In this document: one piece after another, positions 43,809-52,722 of the stretch | Position numbering within the stretch: position 1 is the stretch's first letter | How the letters are laid out: the number at the start of each line of letters is the position of its first letter | NCBI RefSeq assembly: GCF_011044155.1 | Contig: NZ_CP049056.1 | Coordinates: 1,240,001 to 1,304,000 of the forward strand | Reading direction: 5' to 3' | Source of the DNA: Pikeienuella piscinae | GTDB taxonomy: Bacteria; Pseudomonadota; Alphaproteobacteria; Rhodobacterales; Rhodobacteraceae | DNA length: 64,000 nt | The notes under the pieces: generated by a model | The model's database searches: none | The model's input: only the letters and a program-made list of their open reading frames with translations | Told to the model about the DNA's origin: nothing | Made by a program: the position numbers and the translations under genes

Positions 43809-44482
43809 GCAGCGACGACTACAGCGGATTCGCCTCTTCGCCCTGCTTCGCTCACGAACTGGTTGAGACCGAGAGCGGATACGCCGTCGCGGACCCCGTG
43901 GCGGCGCGCGACGTCGCGCGCTGGCGGAAGGCCGAGCGCGAACGCCTGATCGCGGAGCGCCGGCGCGAGCCGGTCGAGGCGCGCAACCGCACCGCAGAAG
44001 CGATCGCGGCTCAACTGGACCAGTTGATCGCCCCCGGGCCGGGCGTCGCCATCAGCCTCTACTGGCCGTTTCGCGGCGAGTTGGACCTTCGCGGCTGGAT
44101 GCGTTCCGTGACTGAAACCGGCGCGCGCGCGGCGTTGCCGATCGTTACGGCGAAGGGGCGGCCGCTGATCTTCCGGCAATGGACGCCATATACGAGAATG
44201 GCGCGCGGAGTCTGGAACATTCCGGTACCCGACGATGAGCCTGAGTTGACGCCGGACGTCGTAATCGCGCCGCTGGTCGGATTCGACTCCGAATGCTACC
44301 GCCTCGGCTATGGTGGCGGATACTTCGACCGCACGCTCGCTTCCCTGCCTGGCAAGCCGATGGTGATCGGCGTCGGCCAGGCCTTCGCAGCCCTGCCGAC
44401 AATTTATCCTCAATGGCATGACATTCCGATGGACCTGATCGTGACTGGCGAGGACACCATCCGCAGGACAATTTCCACGTGA
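43805..44482 (+). CDS. 5-formyltetrahydrofolate cyclo-ligase
   Basis: 225-residue ATP-dependent enzyme converting 5-formyl-THF to 5,10-methenyl-THF. Signature GYGGGYFDRTLA lies near residue 164, VIAPLVGFD near residue 149 and LYWPFRGELDLR near residue 86. The catalytic domain starts near residue 35 (DVARWRKAERERLI). The ~35 residues before it are extra compared with usual ~190-200-residue members. The stop overlaps the DUF488 start. Confidence 0.9.
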   Translation: MSSDDYSGFASSPCFAHELVETESGYAVADPVAARDVARWRKAERERLIAERRREPVEARNRTAEAIAAQLDQLIAPGPGVAISLYWPFRGELDLRGWMRSVTETGARAALPIVTAKGRPLIFRQWTPYTRMARGVWNIPVPDDEPELTPDVVIAPLVGFDSECYRLGYGGGYFDRTLASLPGKPMVIGVGQAFAALPTIYPQWHDIPMDLIVTGEDTIRRTIST

Positions 44483-44832
44483 GCGATCTGCGGGTCAAGC
44501 GCGCCTACCGGGCTGCCCGAAGGTCCGACGGTCAACGGGTTCTGATCGATCGGCTCTGGCCGCGCGGCATGGCGAAGCATCGTCTCCGGCTCGATCTCTG
44601 GGCGCGCGACCTCGCCCCAAGTCCGGATCTGCGCGCGTGGTTCGGTCACGACCCCGAAAAATGGGCGGAATTCCGGAAACGCTACGCCGAAGAACTCGAT
44701 GAGAAGACCGAGGCGCTGGCGGCGCTTCGCGCGCGGATGAAAGAGGGACCGGTGACGCTGGTCTACGCCGCCAAGGATGAAGAGCACAACAACGCCGTCG
44801 CGCTGGCGGCCTATCTGAGGGAGAGGGAATGA
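44479..44832 (+). CDS. DUF488-family protein
   Basis: 117-residue protein. The conserved core VLIDRLWPRGMAKHRLRLDLWARDLAPS (landmark residues 21-48, Arg/Trp-rich) and FGHDPEKWAEFRKRY near residue 55 identify DUF488, whose biochemical role is unsettled. It overlaps both neighbours by four bases, so it is translated with the cyclo-ligase and the monooxygenase. Confidence 0.88.
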   Translation: MSDLRVKRAYRAARRSDGQRVLIDRLWPRGMAKHRLRLDLWARDLAPSPDLRAWFGHDPEKWAEFRKRYAEELDEKTEALAALRARMKEGPVTLVYAAKDEEHNNAVALAAYLRERE

Positions 44833-45920
44833 AGCCCGCCGCACCGCTCCATACCCCGATCTGCGATCTTCTCGGCTGCCGGTTTCCGATCCTTCAGGCC
44901 GGGATGGGCGGGGTCGCGCGGTCCGAACTCGCGGCGGCGGTCTCCGCGGCCGGCGGCTTCGGCTGTCTCGGCATGGTTCGTGAGCCGCCTGCGCTGATCG
45001 CGCGCGAGATCGCGGCCGTCCGTGAGCGGACCGACGCGCCCTTCGGGGTCAATCTCATCCCCGCCGCCACCGACTCCGCGCTTTTCGACGAGGAACTCGC
45101 CGTCTGTATCGAGGCGCGGGTCGGGACGATGGTTTTCTTCTGGGACGTGGCGCCGGACGCGGTCGCGAAGGCGAAGGCGGCCGGGCTTCGCGTTCTCTAC
45201 CAAGTCGGCTCACTCGACGACGCCCAGGCGGCCGCGGCGGCCGGCGTCGACGCGGTGATTGCGCAGGGGGTGGAGGCCGGAGGCCATGTGAAAGGCGGCG
45301 TCTCCTCTCTCGTCCTCCTGCCGCAAGTCGCGCGCGCGCTCGCAATTCCGGTCATCGGCTCTGGCGGGTTCGCGTCGGGCGCCAGCCTCGTCGCGGCGCT
45401 CGCCCTCGGCGCGGCGGGCGTCCATTGCGGCACCGCATTTTTGGCGAGCGAGGAATCGTTCGCGCATGAGATCCACAAGCGCCGCCTACTCGACGCGCGC
45501 TCGGACGGGACCGTCCACACCGACGCGTTCAGCATCAACTGGCCGCCGGATTCACCCGTCCGGGTGCTTTCGAACGCGCTGACGAACACGCTCGGCGCGC
45601 AGACATTCGGTCATGGCGGCGCACGTGTGGAAAGGCGCGCCGTCGCCGAGGAGGAAGGCCGGCCGATCTATCTCTGGAGCACCGACTCGCCGCTGCGCTC
45701 GATGACCGGCGATCTCGATCAGCTGGCGCTCTTCGCGGGACAGGTCGCCGGCGAGATCGACCGGATTCGTCCGGCCGGCGAGATTGTCGCGGATATCGCG
45801 CGCGAAGCATCGGCAGTCGTCACGGATATCGCCGGACGGGAGGAGAAGCGCTCAGCCGCGACGAAGCCGGCCAGGTCAAGCGCGCCGGAGAGCATTCGGT
45901 TGCGGGAACCATCGCGATGA
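44829..45920 (+). CDS. Nitronate monooxygenase-like FMN enzyme
   Basis: 363-residue TIM-barrel flavoprotein of the 2-nitropropane dioxygenase/NMO family. FPILQAGMGGVARSELAAAVSAAGGFG at residue 19 (landmark only), VIAQGVEAGGHVKGG near residue 145 with the likely catalytic His, IGSGGFASG near residue 176 and GVHCGTAFLAS near residue 197 are visible. It oxidises nitronates or related substrates. The last ~50 residues are a charged extension. Start overlaps the DUF488 stop. Confidence 0.88.
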   Translation: MKPAAPLHTPICDLLGCRFPILQAGMGGVARSELAAAVSAAGGFGCLGMVREPPALIAREIAAVRERTDAPFGVNLIPAATDSALFDEELAVCIEARVGTMVFFWDVAPDAVAKAKAAGLRVLYQVGSLDDAQAAAAAGVDAVIAQGVEAGGHVKGGVSSLVLLPQVARALAIPVIGSGGFASGASLVAALALGAAGVHCGTAFLASEESFAHEIHKRRLLDARSDGTVHTDAFSINWPPDSPVRVLSNALTNTLGAQTFGHGGARVERRAVAEEEGRPIYLWSTDSPLRSMTGDLDQLALFAGQVAGEIDRIRPAGEIVADIAREASAVVTDIAGREEKRSAATKPARSSAPESIRLREPSR

Positions 45921-45966
45921 AGCGGCAATTTCAGGCTCGGGGCGTTTCCGCCCGATCAAGGAAGGC

Positions 45967-46410
45967 ATGATGAATCTCAACCGGCTCGGCGACATACTGC
46001 TCCGCGATATGCCCGATGCGCTTGTCGTGTCGGACCGTGACGGCGTCATTCGTTTCTGGAACGCGGGCGCGACACGAATATTCGGTTTCACACGTGAAGA
46101 GGCGCTCAATCGCCCCCTGGACATCATCATCCCCGAGGCGCAGCGCGCCCGCCACAACGCGGGCTACCGCGAGACGATGCGGACGGGGAAGACGAAATAC
46201 GGCGGCGGAGATCTTCTCGCCGTCCCGGCGATCACCAGAGACGGCCGCCGAATCTCCATCCAGTTCTCGATCACGCCGCTTCGGGAGAGGCGTGGCGCCA
46301 TCATCGGCGTCGCCGCGATCCTGCGCGACGTCACCGCGGAGTTCGAACGGCGCAAGGCGCTGGAGAAACGGCTCGCGCGTGAGTGCGAACGCGCGACCGG
46401 CGTGATGTAG
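45967..46410 (+). CDS. Stand-alone PAS-domain protein
   Basis: 147 residues that consist of one PAS domain (DALVVSDRDGVIRFWNAGATRIFG near residue 17, landmark; ISIQFSITPLRERRGAIIGVAAILRDVT near residue 97) and a short C-terminal helix. There is no kinase, GGDEF or DNA-binding output domain. AAGGAAGGC precedes the ATG. It may bind a small cofactor and signal through a partner; the FMN enzyme gene lies 47 bases upstream. Confidence 0.82.
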   Translation: MMNLNRLGDILLRDMPDALVVSDRDGVIRFWNAGATRIFGFTREEALNRPLDIIIPEAQRARHNAGYRETMRTGKTKYGGGDLLAVPAITRDGRRISIQFSITPLRERRGAIIGVAAILRDVTAEFERRKALEKRLARECERATGVM

Positions 46411-46602
46411 GCATTGGGGCGATTGCGGGCGCGCGCCTGAGCGAGATGACGCCCGCGCTCCGCATATGCGAAAAAACAACGACCACCCGTCTGGACAAGT
46501 AAGGTCAGCCTCGGAAGGCGCACCGCCAGAGTGGGCATATCGTCCTCTCCGACGCTCTCCCGCGTTCGGAAAGAGGCTCGCCAGGGCGCGCCCGGAGAGG
46601 TC

Positions 46603-47805
46603 TTAGCGAAGCGCGGCGCACGCTGTCTGGATACGCGCCAGCGCCCGCTCCAATTCCTCGGTGTCGATGGCGTAAGACAGCCGGAAATAGGGTGAGAGAC
46701 CATAGGCGGCGCCCGGCATGACAGCGACGTCCGCTGCATCCAGCAGGTATCTGCAGAACTCTCGGTCGGTCTCGATCACCCTACCGTCAGGCGTCGATCT
46801 TCCGATGATCCGGGCGCAGTTCACATAGATGTAAAATGCGCCTTTGGGACGATTGCAGTTCAGTCCTGCGGTCTGGTTCAACATGGAGACGGCCAGGTCC
46901 CGGCGCCGAAGGAGCGTCGCCAGTTGCTCTCCCTGGATCGACAGGTTTTCCTCCAGCGCCCGCACCGCGGCCCACTGGCTGATCGTGGAGGGCGCCAGCG
47001 TGACCTGAGACTGAATGGTGATCATCCGATCGATCAGTTCGGAAGTCCCGGCGCCGAACCCAAGTCTCCAACCGGTCATGGCGTAACTTTTTGAGCACCC
47101 GTTCGCAATCAGCACCCGATCCTTCAGATCAGGCGCGACCTGCGCGAGCGTGACGAATGGCGCGTCGTCGAAGCGAATGTGCTCATAGATATCGTCGCAC
47201 AGGATCCAGATATCGGGATGTCGGCGCAGCACGTCGGCAAGCGCCTCCAGATCGCTCCGGTCATGCATGGCGCCGGTCGGATTGGAGGGGCTGTTCAGGA
47301 TCAGCCACTTCGTCCTGTCGCTGATCGCGCACTCCAGGGTATCCGCCCGTAGGATGAAGTCGTCCACATCCCGGGTTTCCGCAAAAACGGGAGCGGCGCC
47401 GCAGATCCGGATCACATCCGGGTAGCCGGCCCAATAGGGCGCCGGAACGATCACCTCGTCGCCCGGATCAAGCGTAGCCATGAAGGCGTTGTAGATCACC
47501 TGCTTGCCGCCGGTGCAGGCGATGACGTTCTCGACGGTGAAATTCAGACCATTGTCGCGCCGAAGCTTGTCGCAGATCGCCTGGCGCAGCTCATGGACGC
47601 CGGCGAGCGGCGCATATTTCGTCGCTCCCGCGTCGATCGCGGCCTTGGCCGCGTCGCCTGTGCGCGGGTGCGTATCGAAATCCGGCTCTCCGACACAGAG
47701 CATGGCGATGTCACGCCCGTTTCGCTGCATCTCCTTCACCTCGCTCAGCAATTGTGAGGCTTCGGCGGTGACGATGGTGTTCAGACGGGCGGCGAACTGC
47801 GGCAT
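46603..47805 (-). CDS. Class I/II aminotransferase (aspartate-type)
   Basis: 400-residue fold-type I PLP enzyme. LNSPSNPTGAMHD near residue 170, CDDIYEHIRFDDAPF near residue 201, and the cofactor Lys in ANGCSKSYAMTGWRLG near residue 237 are intact, and FRLSYAID near residue 378 binds the substrate carboxylate. GGAGACCC precedes the ATG. It follows a leftward ABC operon with a GntR gene and a quinone oxidoreductase, so it probably deaminates the imported amino acid. Confidence 0.92.
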   Translation of the reverse strand: MPQFAARLNTIVTAEASQLLSEVKEMQRNGRDIAMLCVGEPDFDTHPRTGDAAKAAIDAGATKYAPLAGVHELRQAICDKLRRDNGLNFTVENVIACTGGKQVIYNAFMATLDPGDEVIVPAPYWAGYPDVIRICGAAPVFAETRDVDDFILRADTLECAISDRTKWLILNSPSNPTGAMHDRSDLEALADVLRRHPDIWILCDDIYEHIRFDDAPFVTLAQVAPDLKDRVLIANGCSKSYAMTGWRLGFGAGTSELIDRMITIQSQVTLAPSTISQWAAVRALEENLSIQGEQLATLLRRRDLAVSMLNQTAGLNCNRPKGAFYIYVNCARIIGRSTPDGRVIETDREFCRYLLDAADVAVMPGAAYGLSPYFRLSYAIDTEELERALARIQTACAALR

Positions 47806-47869
47806 GTCGGGTCTCCGGCTCTGTGTCTTTGGCGGTGCGGGTGCGCGCGCCCCAATGGGCGCCGACCGC

Positions 47870-48853
47870 TCAGGGGATCAGAACGATCTTGCCGTTATTC
47901 CCGTCGGCGATGACCGCTTCCTGCGCGCGCGCCGCTTCGCTCAGCGGCATCTCGCGCCCCACGACCGGCCGGAGCGCGCCCTCCGCGACGCCGGCGAGAA
48001 CATCCTGCAATACCGACCTGATCTGATCGGCCGCCGCGTTCCAGATCATGACGCCGCGAATATCCGCGTCCTTCGCCATCAGCGAACGGGGGTTGATCGT
48101 CGTCTCGCCTCGGCAGCCGACGATGACGATCCGGCCGCCAGGCGCGATGACGTCGATATCCGCGGCGAGGTTCCTGTCGGCCAGCATCTCCAGGATCAGC
48201 TGCGGCGCGGGGAGCCGGCGGACCTCGTCCAGATACCCGGGCCGCGAATGATCGACGGGGTGATCGACGCCCTCCCGCCGGATAAGTTCAAGACCCTCCG
48301 CGCTTCCCGCGCTGCCGATCACCCTAAGGCCCGCGCGTTTCGCCAGCTGGACGGCCGCCGTCCCGACCGAGCCGCTGGCGCCGTGGATGAAAACGGTTTC
48401 CCCGGCCTGCGCACCCCCGCGCGCGAAAAGACAGAAATGCGCGGTCGTGTAGGGCAAACCCAAGGCCGCCGCCTGCGCAAACGAAACCCCGTCCGGCAGG
48501 GCCAGCACCTGCTCTTCGGGACGCGCGACCCGTTCCGCATAGCACCCCGTGAAACCAGCATGCGGGTCGATGGCGACCCCCAGCGTCGAAGCGATGAAGA
48601 CGCGCTGACCAACTTTCAGACGCCGCGCATCGCCGCCCACAGCGACAATCTCGCCGGCCGCGTCGCCGCCCGGAATGTAGGGCAGCGCAGGTGTGAGCCG
48701 GTAGCCGCCCCTCCGCATGTAGACGTCGGCCGGATTGACGCCGGCGGCGCGGATCGCGACGACGACTTCGCCGGGGGCCGGCGCCGGGTCCGGATGCGTC
48801 TCCATGCGCAACTTCTCGGGGCCGCCGAATTCGTGAACGGATATGGCTTTCAT
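47870..48853 (-). CDS. Zinc-free MDR oxidoreductase (quinone oxidoreductase type)
   Basis: 327-residue medium-chain dehydrogenase. VVVAIRAAGVNPADVYMRRG near residue 31, FIHGASGSVGTAAVQLAKRAG near residue 145 (NADP-binding) and GGRIVIVG near residue 231 are typical of NADPH:quinone reductases; the zinc-ligand Cys pattern of alcohol dehydrogenases is missing. The ATG overlaps the stop of the GntR gene. Real substrate unknown. Confidence 0.9.
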   Translation of the reverse strand: MKAISVHEFGGPEKLRMETHPDPAPAPGEVVVAIRAAGVNPADVYMRRGGYRLTPALPYIPGGDAAGEIVAVGGDARRLKVGQRVFIASTLGVAIDPHAGFTGCYAERVARPEEQVLALPDGVSFAQAAALGLPYTTAHFCLFARGGAQAGETVFIHGASGSVGTAAVQLAKRAGLRVIGSAGSAEGLELIRREGVDHPVDHSRPGYLDEVRRLPAPQLILEMLADRNLAADIDVIAPGGRIVIVGCRGETTINPRSLMAKDADIRGVMIWNAAADQIRSVLQDVLAGVAEGALRPVVGREMPLSEAARAQEAVIADGNNGKIVLIP

Positions 48854-49566
48854 TCTTTCACCGCCTTTTCCTGGGACTCTTCTAAGCGCGCATCCTCGGG
48901 CGCATCGCCGTCGAAGCTGCGCACGACCTTTTCGAGGCCCATCTCCAGATGCCCGCGAAGATGGCGCTGCATGGCTTCCAGGTCGTCGCCGCGCGCAAGG
49001 GCGCTGTATTCCTTGGCGGTCGCGGCGAAAAACGCATGAAACCCGAATTTCTGCTGATGTATTGAGAGATAGAATCGCAGCAGCGGCGTCAGGCTCCGCC
49101 AGCTAGCGAGCAGCAGGGAATGACCTGACATCTCGAACACCCAACCGTGAAAGGCGACCTCCCTGTCGAGAATGGCCTCGCGCCGGTCTTCACCCTCCAC
49201 GGCGGCGACAAGTCGCGCGCACCGCGCGTCGATCTCCGCGAGGTCAGCATCCGTACGTTTGTCCCAAGCCTGCCGAAAGGCGAAACTCTCTAGCGTCAGA
49301 CGCATGGACGTCAGTTCGCGAAGCTCCTTCACGCTGGTCGGGCGGACGCGAATGCTCTTGTAGGCCTCCTTCACGATCAGGCCATCTTCGATCAACCGGA
49401 AGATCGCCTCGCGCAGCGGCCCCCGGCTGACCTTCAACCGGCTGGCGAGCGCGGTCTCCGTCATCCGCTCGGACGGTCGGACCGCGCCGCTGAAGATGAA
49501 GGCGCGCAGTTGCTCTTCGACCTGATAGCTCAGCGTCTGGCCGGAGACGGGTTTGAGAGAGGTCAT
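48850..49566 (-). CDS. GntR-family regulator, FCD subfamily
   Basis: 238-residue regulator. N-terminal winged helix: AFIFSGAVRPSERMTETALASRLKVSRGPLREAIFRLIEDGLI (residues ~19-61, landmark pattern), then the FCD helical ligand domain. No strong ribosome site precedes the ATG at 49566. It lies inside the leftward ABC operon between the binding-protein gene and the oxidoreductase, and a TTGTCAACAA site upstream of the operon is its likely target. Confidence 0.9.
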   Translation of the reverse strand: MTSLKPVSGQTLSYQVEEQLRAFIFSGAVRPSERMTETALASRLKVSRGPLREAIFRLIEDGLIVKEAYKSIRVRPTSVKELRELTSMRLTLESFAFRQAWDKRTDADLAEIDARCARLVAAVEGEDRREAILDREVAFHGWVFEMSGHSLLLASWRSLTPLLRFYLSIHQQKFGFHAFFAATAKEYSALARGDDLEAMQRHLRGHLEMGLEKVVRSFDGDAPEDARLEESQEKAVKE

Positions 49567-49590
49567 TCATCGTTCTTGTCGTGAGAGGAG

Positions 49591-49617
49591 GCGGGGCGGA
49601 TTCCGGATCCGCCCCGC
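49591..49617 (-). other. Perfect intercistronic stem-loop after ABC binding-protein gene
   Basis: GCGGGGCGGAT (49591-49601) and ATCCGCCCCGC (49607-49617) form an 11-bp perfect stem with a 5-base loop, 5 bases past the binding-protein stop and before the GntR gene. Confidence 0.75.
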
Positions 49618-49622
49618 TTTGA

Positions 49623-50474
49623 TCATTTCAGGAACAGCAATTCGCGCTGGATCGGCGGCACTTTCGCCGGGTCGAGACCGAATTCGGCGACGACCTCTTC
49701 GTACCATTTCTGCGTCTGGCCGGTTTCATAGTAATAGTAGATCGTCGTATCGACCCAGTCGCGGAACGTCTTGTCGGGTTCACGCCGCACCGCCGCGCTG
49801 GAGGGCGAGCTGAACGCCGGCTGGGGTATGACCACCTTGCCATGACCCAGTTTCTTCAGCGCAGACAGAAGCGGCGGGAAGAACAGCGACACCGCGTCCA
49901 CGCGCCCGGACTGGAACGCCGCGATCGCGCCGGCGTTGTCCGGGAAACGCTGGATATCCGCGTTCGGCGTGTTGCGCGTCAGGAACGCGTCCATCGAAGT
50001 CGCCTGCGGCACCGCGATCGAAATTTCGGGCTTGTTGAGACCAGCCCAGGTCGAGGTGTCCAGATCGTCGTTCGCCAGCACCGCCAGCGACACGAAATCG
50101 AAGGGCTGTTTGGGAAAATCGACGACCAGCGCGCGTTCCGGCGTCGCGTCCATCTGGAACTGGATGTCGATCTTGCCCGTCTCTAGCGCCGCGATCGCTG
50201 TGCCCCAGGTGATCTCGACCGTCTCAAGTTCGACGCCGAGGGTTTCTGCCATCGCCTTGCCGACGCTGATGCCCAGGCCGCTGTTCCATTCGCCGGTGCG
50301 CGGATCCTTCGAGAACCAGGGCGGGGCCTGCGCCACGCCGATGCGCAACGTGCCGCGCTCCTTGATCGTCTCCCAGGTCGATTGCGCCGCCGCCGCCGAG
50401 ACGGTGAGGCTCGCCGCCGCCGTCACCGCGAGCGCGGCGAGCGTCCGCGCCGCTGTTCGCATGAATTGTTTCAT
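49623..50474 (-). CDS. Amino-acid ABC transporter substrate-binding protein
   Basis: 283-residue SBP-bac-3 protein. The signal peptide is MKQFMRTAARTLAALAVTAA, with cleavage near AAAQST (residue 31). RIGVAQAPPWFSKDP near residue 47 and LETGKIDIQFQMDATPERALV near residue 97 (landmark) hold the ligand-binding residues. AAGGGAGC precedes the ATG. It is preceded by ATPase and two permeases on the same strand. Confidence 0.92.
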   Translation of the reverse strand: MKQFMRTAARTLAALAVTAAASLTVSAAAAQSTWETIKERGTLRIGVAQAPPWFSKDPRTGEWNSGLGISVGKAMAETLGVELETVEITWGTAIAALETGKIDIQFQMDATPERALVVDFPKQPFDFVSLAVLANDDLDTSTWAGLNKPEISIAVPQATSMDAFLTRNTPNADIQRFPDNAGAIAAFQSGRVDAVSLFFPPLLSALKKLGHGKVVIPQPAFSSPSSAAVRREPDKTFRDWVDTTIYYYYETGQTQKWYEEVVAEFGLDPAKVPPIQRELLFLK

Positions 50475-50509
50475 CTTTCGCTCCCTTCGGGTTTTGAAGT
50501 CGTCCGTAT

Positions 50510-51283
50510 TCAGTGCGGCAGTTTGAACAGCGAATGCCCCTCGAGGAACTCGCGCACGCGCGCGCTCTCGGGGGTTACGAGCATGTCCTGTGGCGGCCCT
50601 TGTTCGAGAATCCGCCCCTCATGCAGGAACATCACGCGGTTCGCGACGTGATAGGCGAAACCGATCTCATGGGTGACGCAGATCATCGTCATGCCCTCCT
50701 CGGCCAGTTGGCGCATGGCTTTCAACACCTCGCCCACCAATTCAGGGTCCAGCGCCGAGGTGACCTCGTCGAACAGCATCACCTCCGGGTCCATGGCTAG
50801 CGCGCGCGCGATCGCGACGCGTTGCTTCTGGCCACCGGAAAGGCGCGCGGGATACTCGGGCGCCTTGTCCTCCAGCCCCATCCGCGCCAGTTGGCGCATC
50901 GCTTTTTCCTCGGCCTCCGCCGCGGAGCGGCCGAGAACCACGCGCTGCCCCTCCATGACGTTCTGCAATGTGGTCATGTGCGGAAAGAGGTTGAAATGCT
51001 GGAACACCATCCCGATCCGCGTGCGCAGCTTGCAGAGCTCACGCTCACGATACACGATCCTACCGCCGCGTTCGCTGCCAACCGCCTCGCCACGCAGGGT
51101 GACGCGGCCGGCGCTCGGCTCCTCCATGAAGTTGATGCAGCGCAGCAGCGTGCTCTTTCCCGAGCCGCTGGAGCCCAGAAGCACGACGGTTTCGCCCTCG
51201 CGCACCTGCATGTCGATGCCTTTGAGCACCTCTTGCGCGCCGAAGCGTTTGCACAAATTCTCTACTTTGATGACGTCGCGCAC
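50510..51283 (-). CDS. Amino-acid ABC transporter ATP-binding protein
   Basis: 257-residue ATPase, starting at a GTG with GAGGGG upstream. Walker [12 protein letters not shown] near residue 37, [11 protein letters not shown] near residue 92, signature LSGGQKQRVAIA near residue 149, Walker B VMLFDEVTSALD near residue 169 and VTHEIG near residue 206 are intact. An open frame extends far upstream of this GTG but overlaps the permease and is not protein-like there. Confidence 0.92.
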   Translation of the reverse strand: MRDVIKVENLCKRFGAQEVLKGIDMQVREGETVVLLGSSGSGKSTLLRCINFMEEPSAGRVTLRGEAVGSERGGRIVYRERELCKLRTRIGMVFQHFNLFPHMTTLQNVMEGQRVVLGRSAAEAEEKAMRQLARMGLEDKAPEYPARLSGGQKQRVAIARALAMDPEVMLFDEVTSALDPELVGEVLKAMRQLAEEGMTMICVTHEIGFAYHVANRVMFLHEGRILEQGPPQDMLVTPESARVREFLEGHSLFKLPH

Positions 51284-51291
51284 AGGTCCCC

Positions 51292-51966
51292 TCAATCGCT
51301 TTTGCCGAACCGCCGTTCCAGCGCATAGGTGGCCTGGACGATGGGATAGAGAATGACGAAGAACAGAAGCGCCACCACGGTGTAGGATTCGATGGGATTG
51401 TACTCCAACGAGGCGATCAGCTTCGCCTGCTGGAGCGTCTCCACATAGGCGACGATCGAGGCCAGCGTCGACATCTTGAAAACCTCGATGCCGCGATTGG
51501 TCAGCGCCGGCAGCATGCGCTTGATCGCCTGCGGCAGGATCACCCGGCGCAGCGTCTGGTTGTAGGTCATGCCGATCGCCTTCGCCGCCTCCCATTGGCC
51601 CGGCTCCATCGACTGGATGCCGCCGCGGAAGATCTCCGCCGAGAACGCCATCGTGTTGAGCGAAATACCTAGAACCGCGGCCATGTATGGGCTGACTTCG
51701 AACGGGACGATGATGGGGAAGGCGAAGTAGAACCAGATAATCTGGACCAGCACCGGAATATTGCGAAAGACCTCGACAAAGGCGGAGGCGGGCAGACGGA
51801 TCGCCCGGTTGCGGGCGTAGCGCAGCGTGCCGACGACCAGCCCACCGCCCAGGCCCAGAACCACGCAGACCGCGAAGAGCGACAGCGTGCCCTCAAGCCC
51901 GGCCAGAAGAACGTCCCAATAGGCGAAGACAGAGGCGAAATCCCACTCGTATCCTATGCCCCCCAT
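51292..51966 (-). CDS. Amino-acid ABC transporter permease
   Basis: 224-residue inner-membrane subunit. SFAEVFRNIPVLVQ-like segment near residue 62 and the EAA loop WEAAKAIGMTYNQTLRRVIL near residue 125 identify it. The ATG at 51966 is preferred because it lies just past the upstream permease stop; an earlier start would overlap that gene by 44 bases. Confidence 0.9.
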   Translation of the reverse strand: MGGIGYEWDFASVFAYWDVLLAGLEGTLSLFAVCVVLGLGGGLVVGTLRYARNRAIRLPASAFVEVFRNIPVLVQIIWFYFAFPIIVPFEVSPYMAAVLGISLNTMAFSAEIFRGGIQSMEPGQWEAAKAIGMTYNQTLRRVILPQAIKRMLPALTNRGIEVFKMSTLASIVAYVETLQQAKLIASLEYNPIESYTVVALLFFVILYPIVQATYALERRFGKSD

Positions 51967-51967
51967 A

Positions 51968-52645
51968 TCAGCGCACCGTCGAATCGCCGCTGAGGGCGAG
52001 TCGCTTCTCAAGCACGATCGAAACCTGCGAAAAGACCAGAATCAGCAGGAAGTAGATTCCGGCTACCACCGTATAGACTTCGAGCGGACGGAAGGTTTTC
52101 TGCGCCAACTCGTTGGCCTGGAACATCAGGTCGGCGTAGGAGACCGTGGAGATCAGCGTCGTGGTCTTGAACAACTCGATCGATCGTTCGACGAACGCTG
52201 GAATCATCCGCTTGACGGCCTGCGGCAGGATGATGCGCCGCAATGACTCTCCCCGCGTCATGCCGATCGCCTTCGCGGCCTCCCACTGCCCCTTGTCGAT
52301 CGAGTTGATGCCACCCCGAAACACCTCCGCGAAAAACGCGGAGGACTGAATAGAGAGCGTCGCGACGGAGGCGATGAACGGCGTCATTCGTACGTCGATC
52401 AGGATCGGCAGGGCGAAGAAGAACCAGAAAAGTTGCACCAGCGGCGGCGTGGTTCGGAAGAACTCGATCACAAAGGTGCAGAGGATGCGCAGCGGCCTGA
52501 TCCGCGACAGGCGACCCAACGCGATCAGGAGGCCGAGGGGAACGCCGAACGTCAGCGCGAGCCCCGCCACTTTGAGGGAATTGACCAGACCGAGAAGCAG
52601 GAATTCCCAATCTGCGAAAACGGCGAGGAAATTCCAGTCGTGCAA
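51968..52645 (-). CDS. Amino-acid ABC transporter permease
   Basis: 225-residue paralogue of the preceding permease, with FVIEFFRTTPPLVQLFWFFF near residue 57 and the EAA loop WEAAKAIGMTRGESLRRIIL near residue 126. The start is a TTG, with GGGAGAG upstream. First gene of the leftward operon permease-permease-ATPase-SBP-GntR-oxidoreductase, with the aminotransferase beyond. Confidence 0.9.
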   Translation of the reverse strand: MHDWNFLAVFADWEFLLLGLVNSLKVAGLALTFGVPLGLLIALGRLSRIRPLRILCTFVIEFFRTTPPLVQLFWFFFALPILIDVRMTPFIASVATLSIQSSAFFAEVFRGGINSIDKGQWEAAKAIGMTRGESLRRIILPQAVKRMIPAFVERSIELFKTTTLISTVSYADLMFQANELAQKTFRPLEVYTVVAGIYFLLILVFSQVSIVLEKRLALSGDSTVR

Positions 52646-52712
52646 ACGCTCTCCCCCGCCGGGCCGGTGGCTCTTCAGAAACTCCGCGCGACGCTATGGA
52701 CGAGGCCGCAAG

Positions 52713-52722
52713 TTGTCAACAA
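52713..52722. promoter_or_regulatory. Candidate GntR operator TTGTCAACAA
   Basis: TTGT-CA-ACAA, 68 bases upstream of the first permease start, is a TGT-N2-ACA palindrome like the sites in the carboxylate island. Here the natural partner is the FCD-type GntR at 48850-49566, encoded in this operon. Confidence 0.45.
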
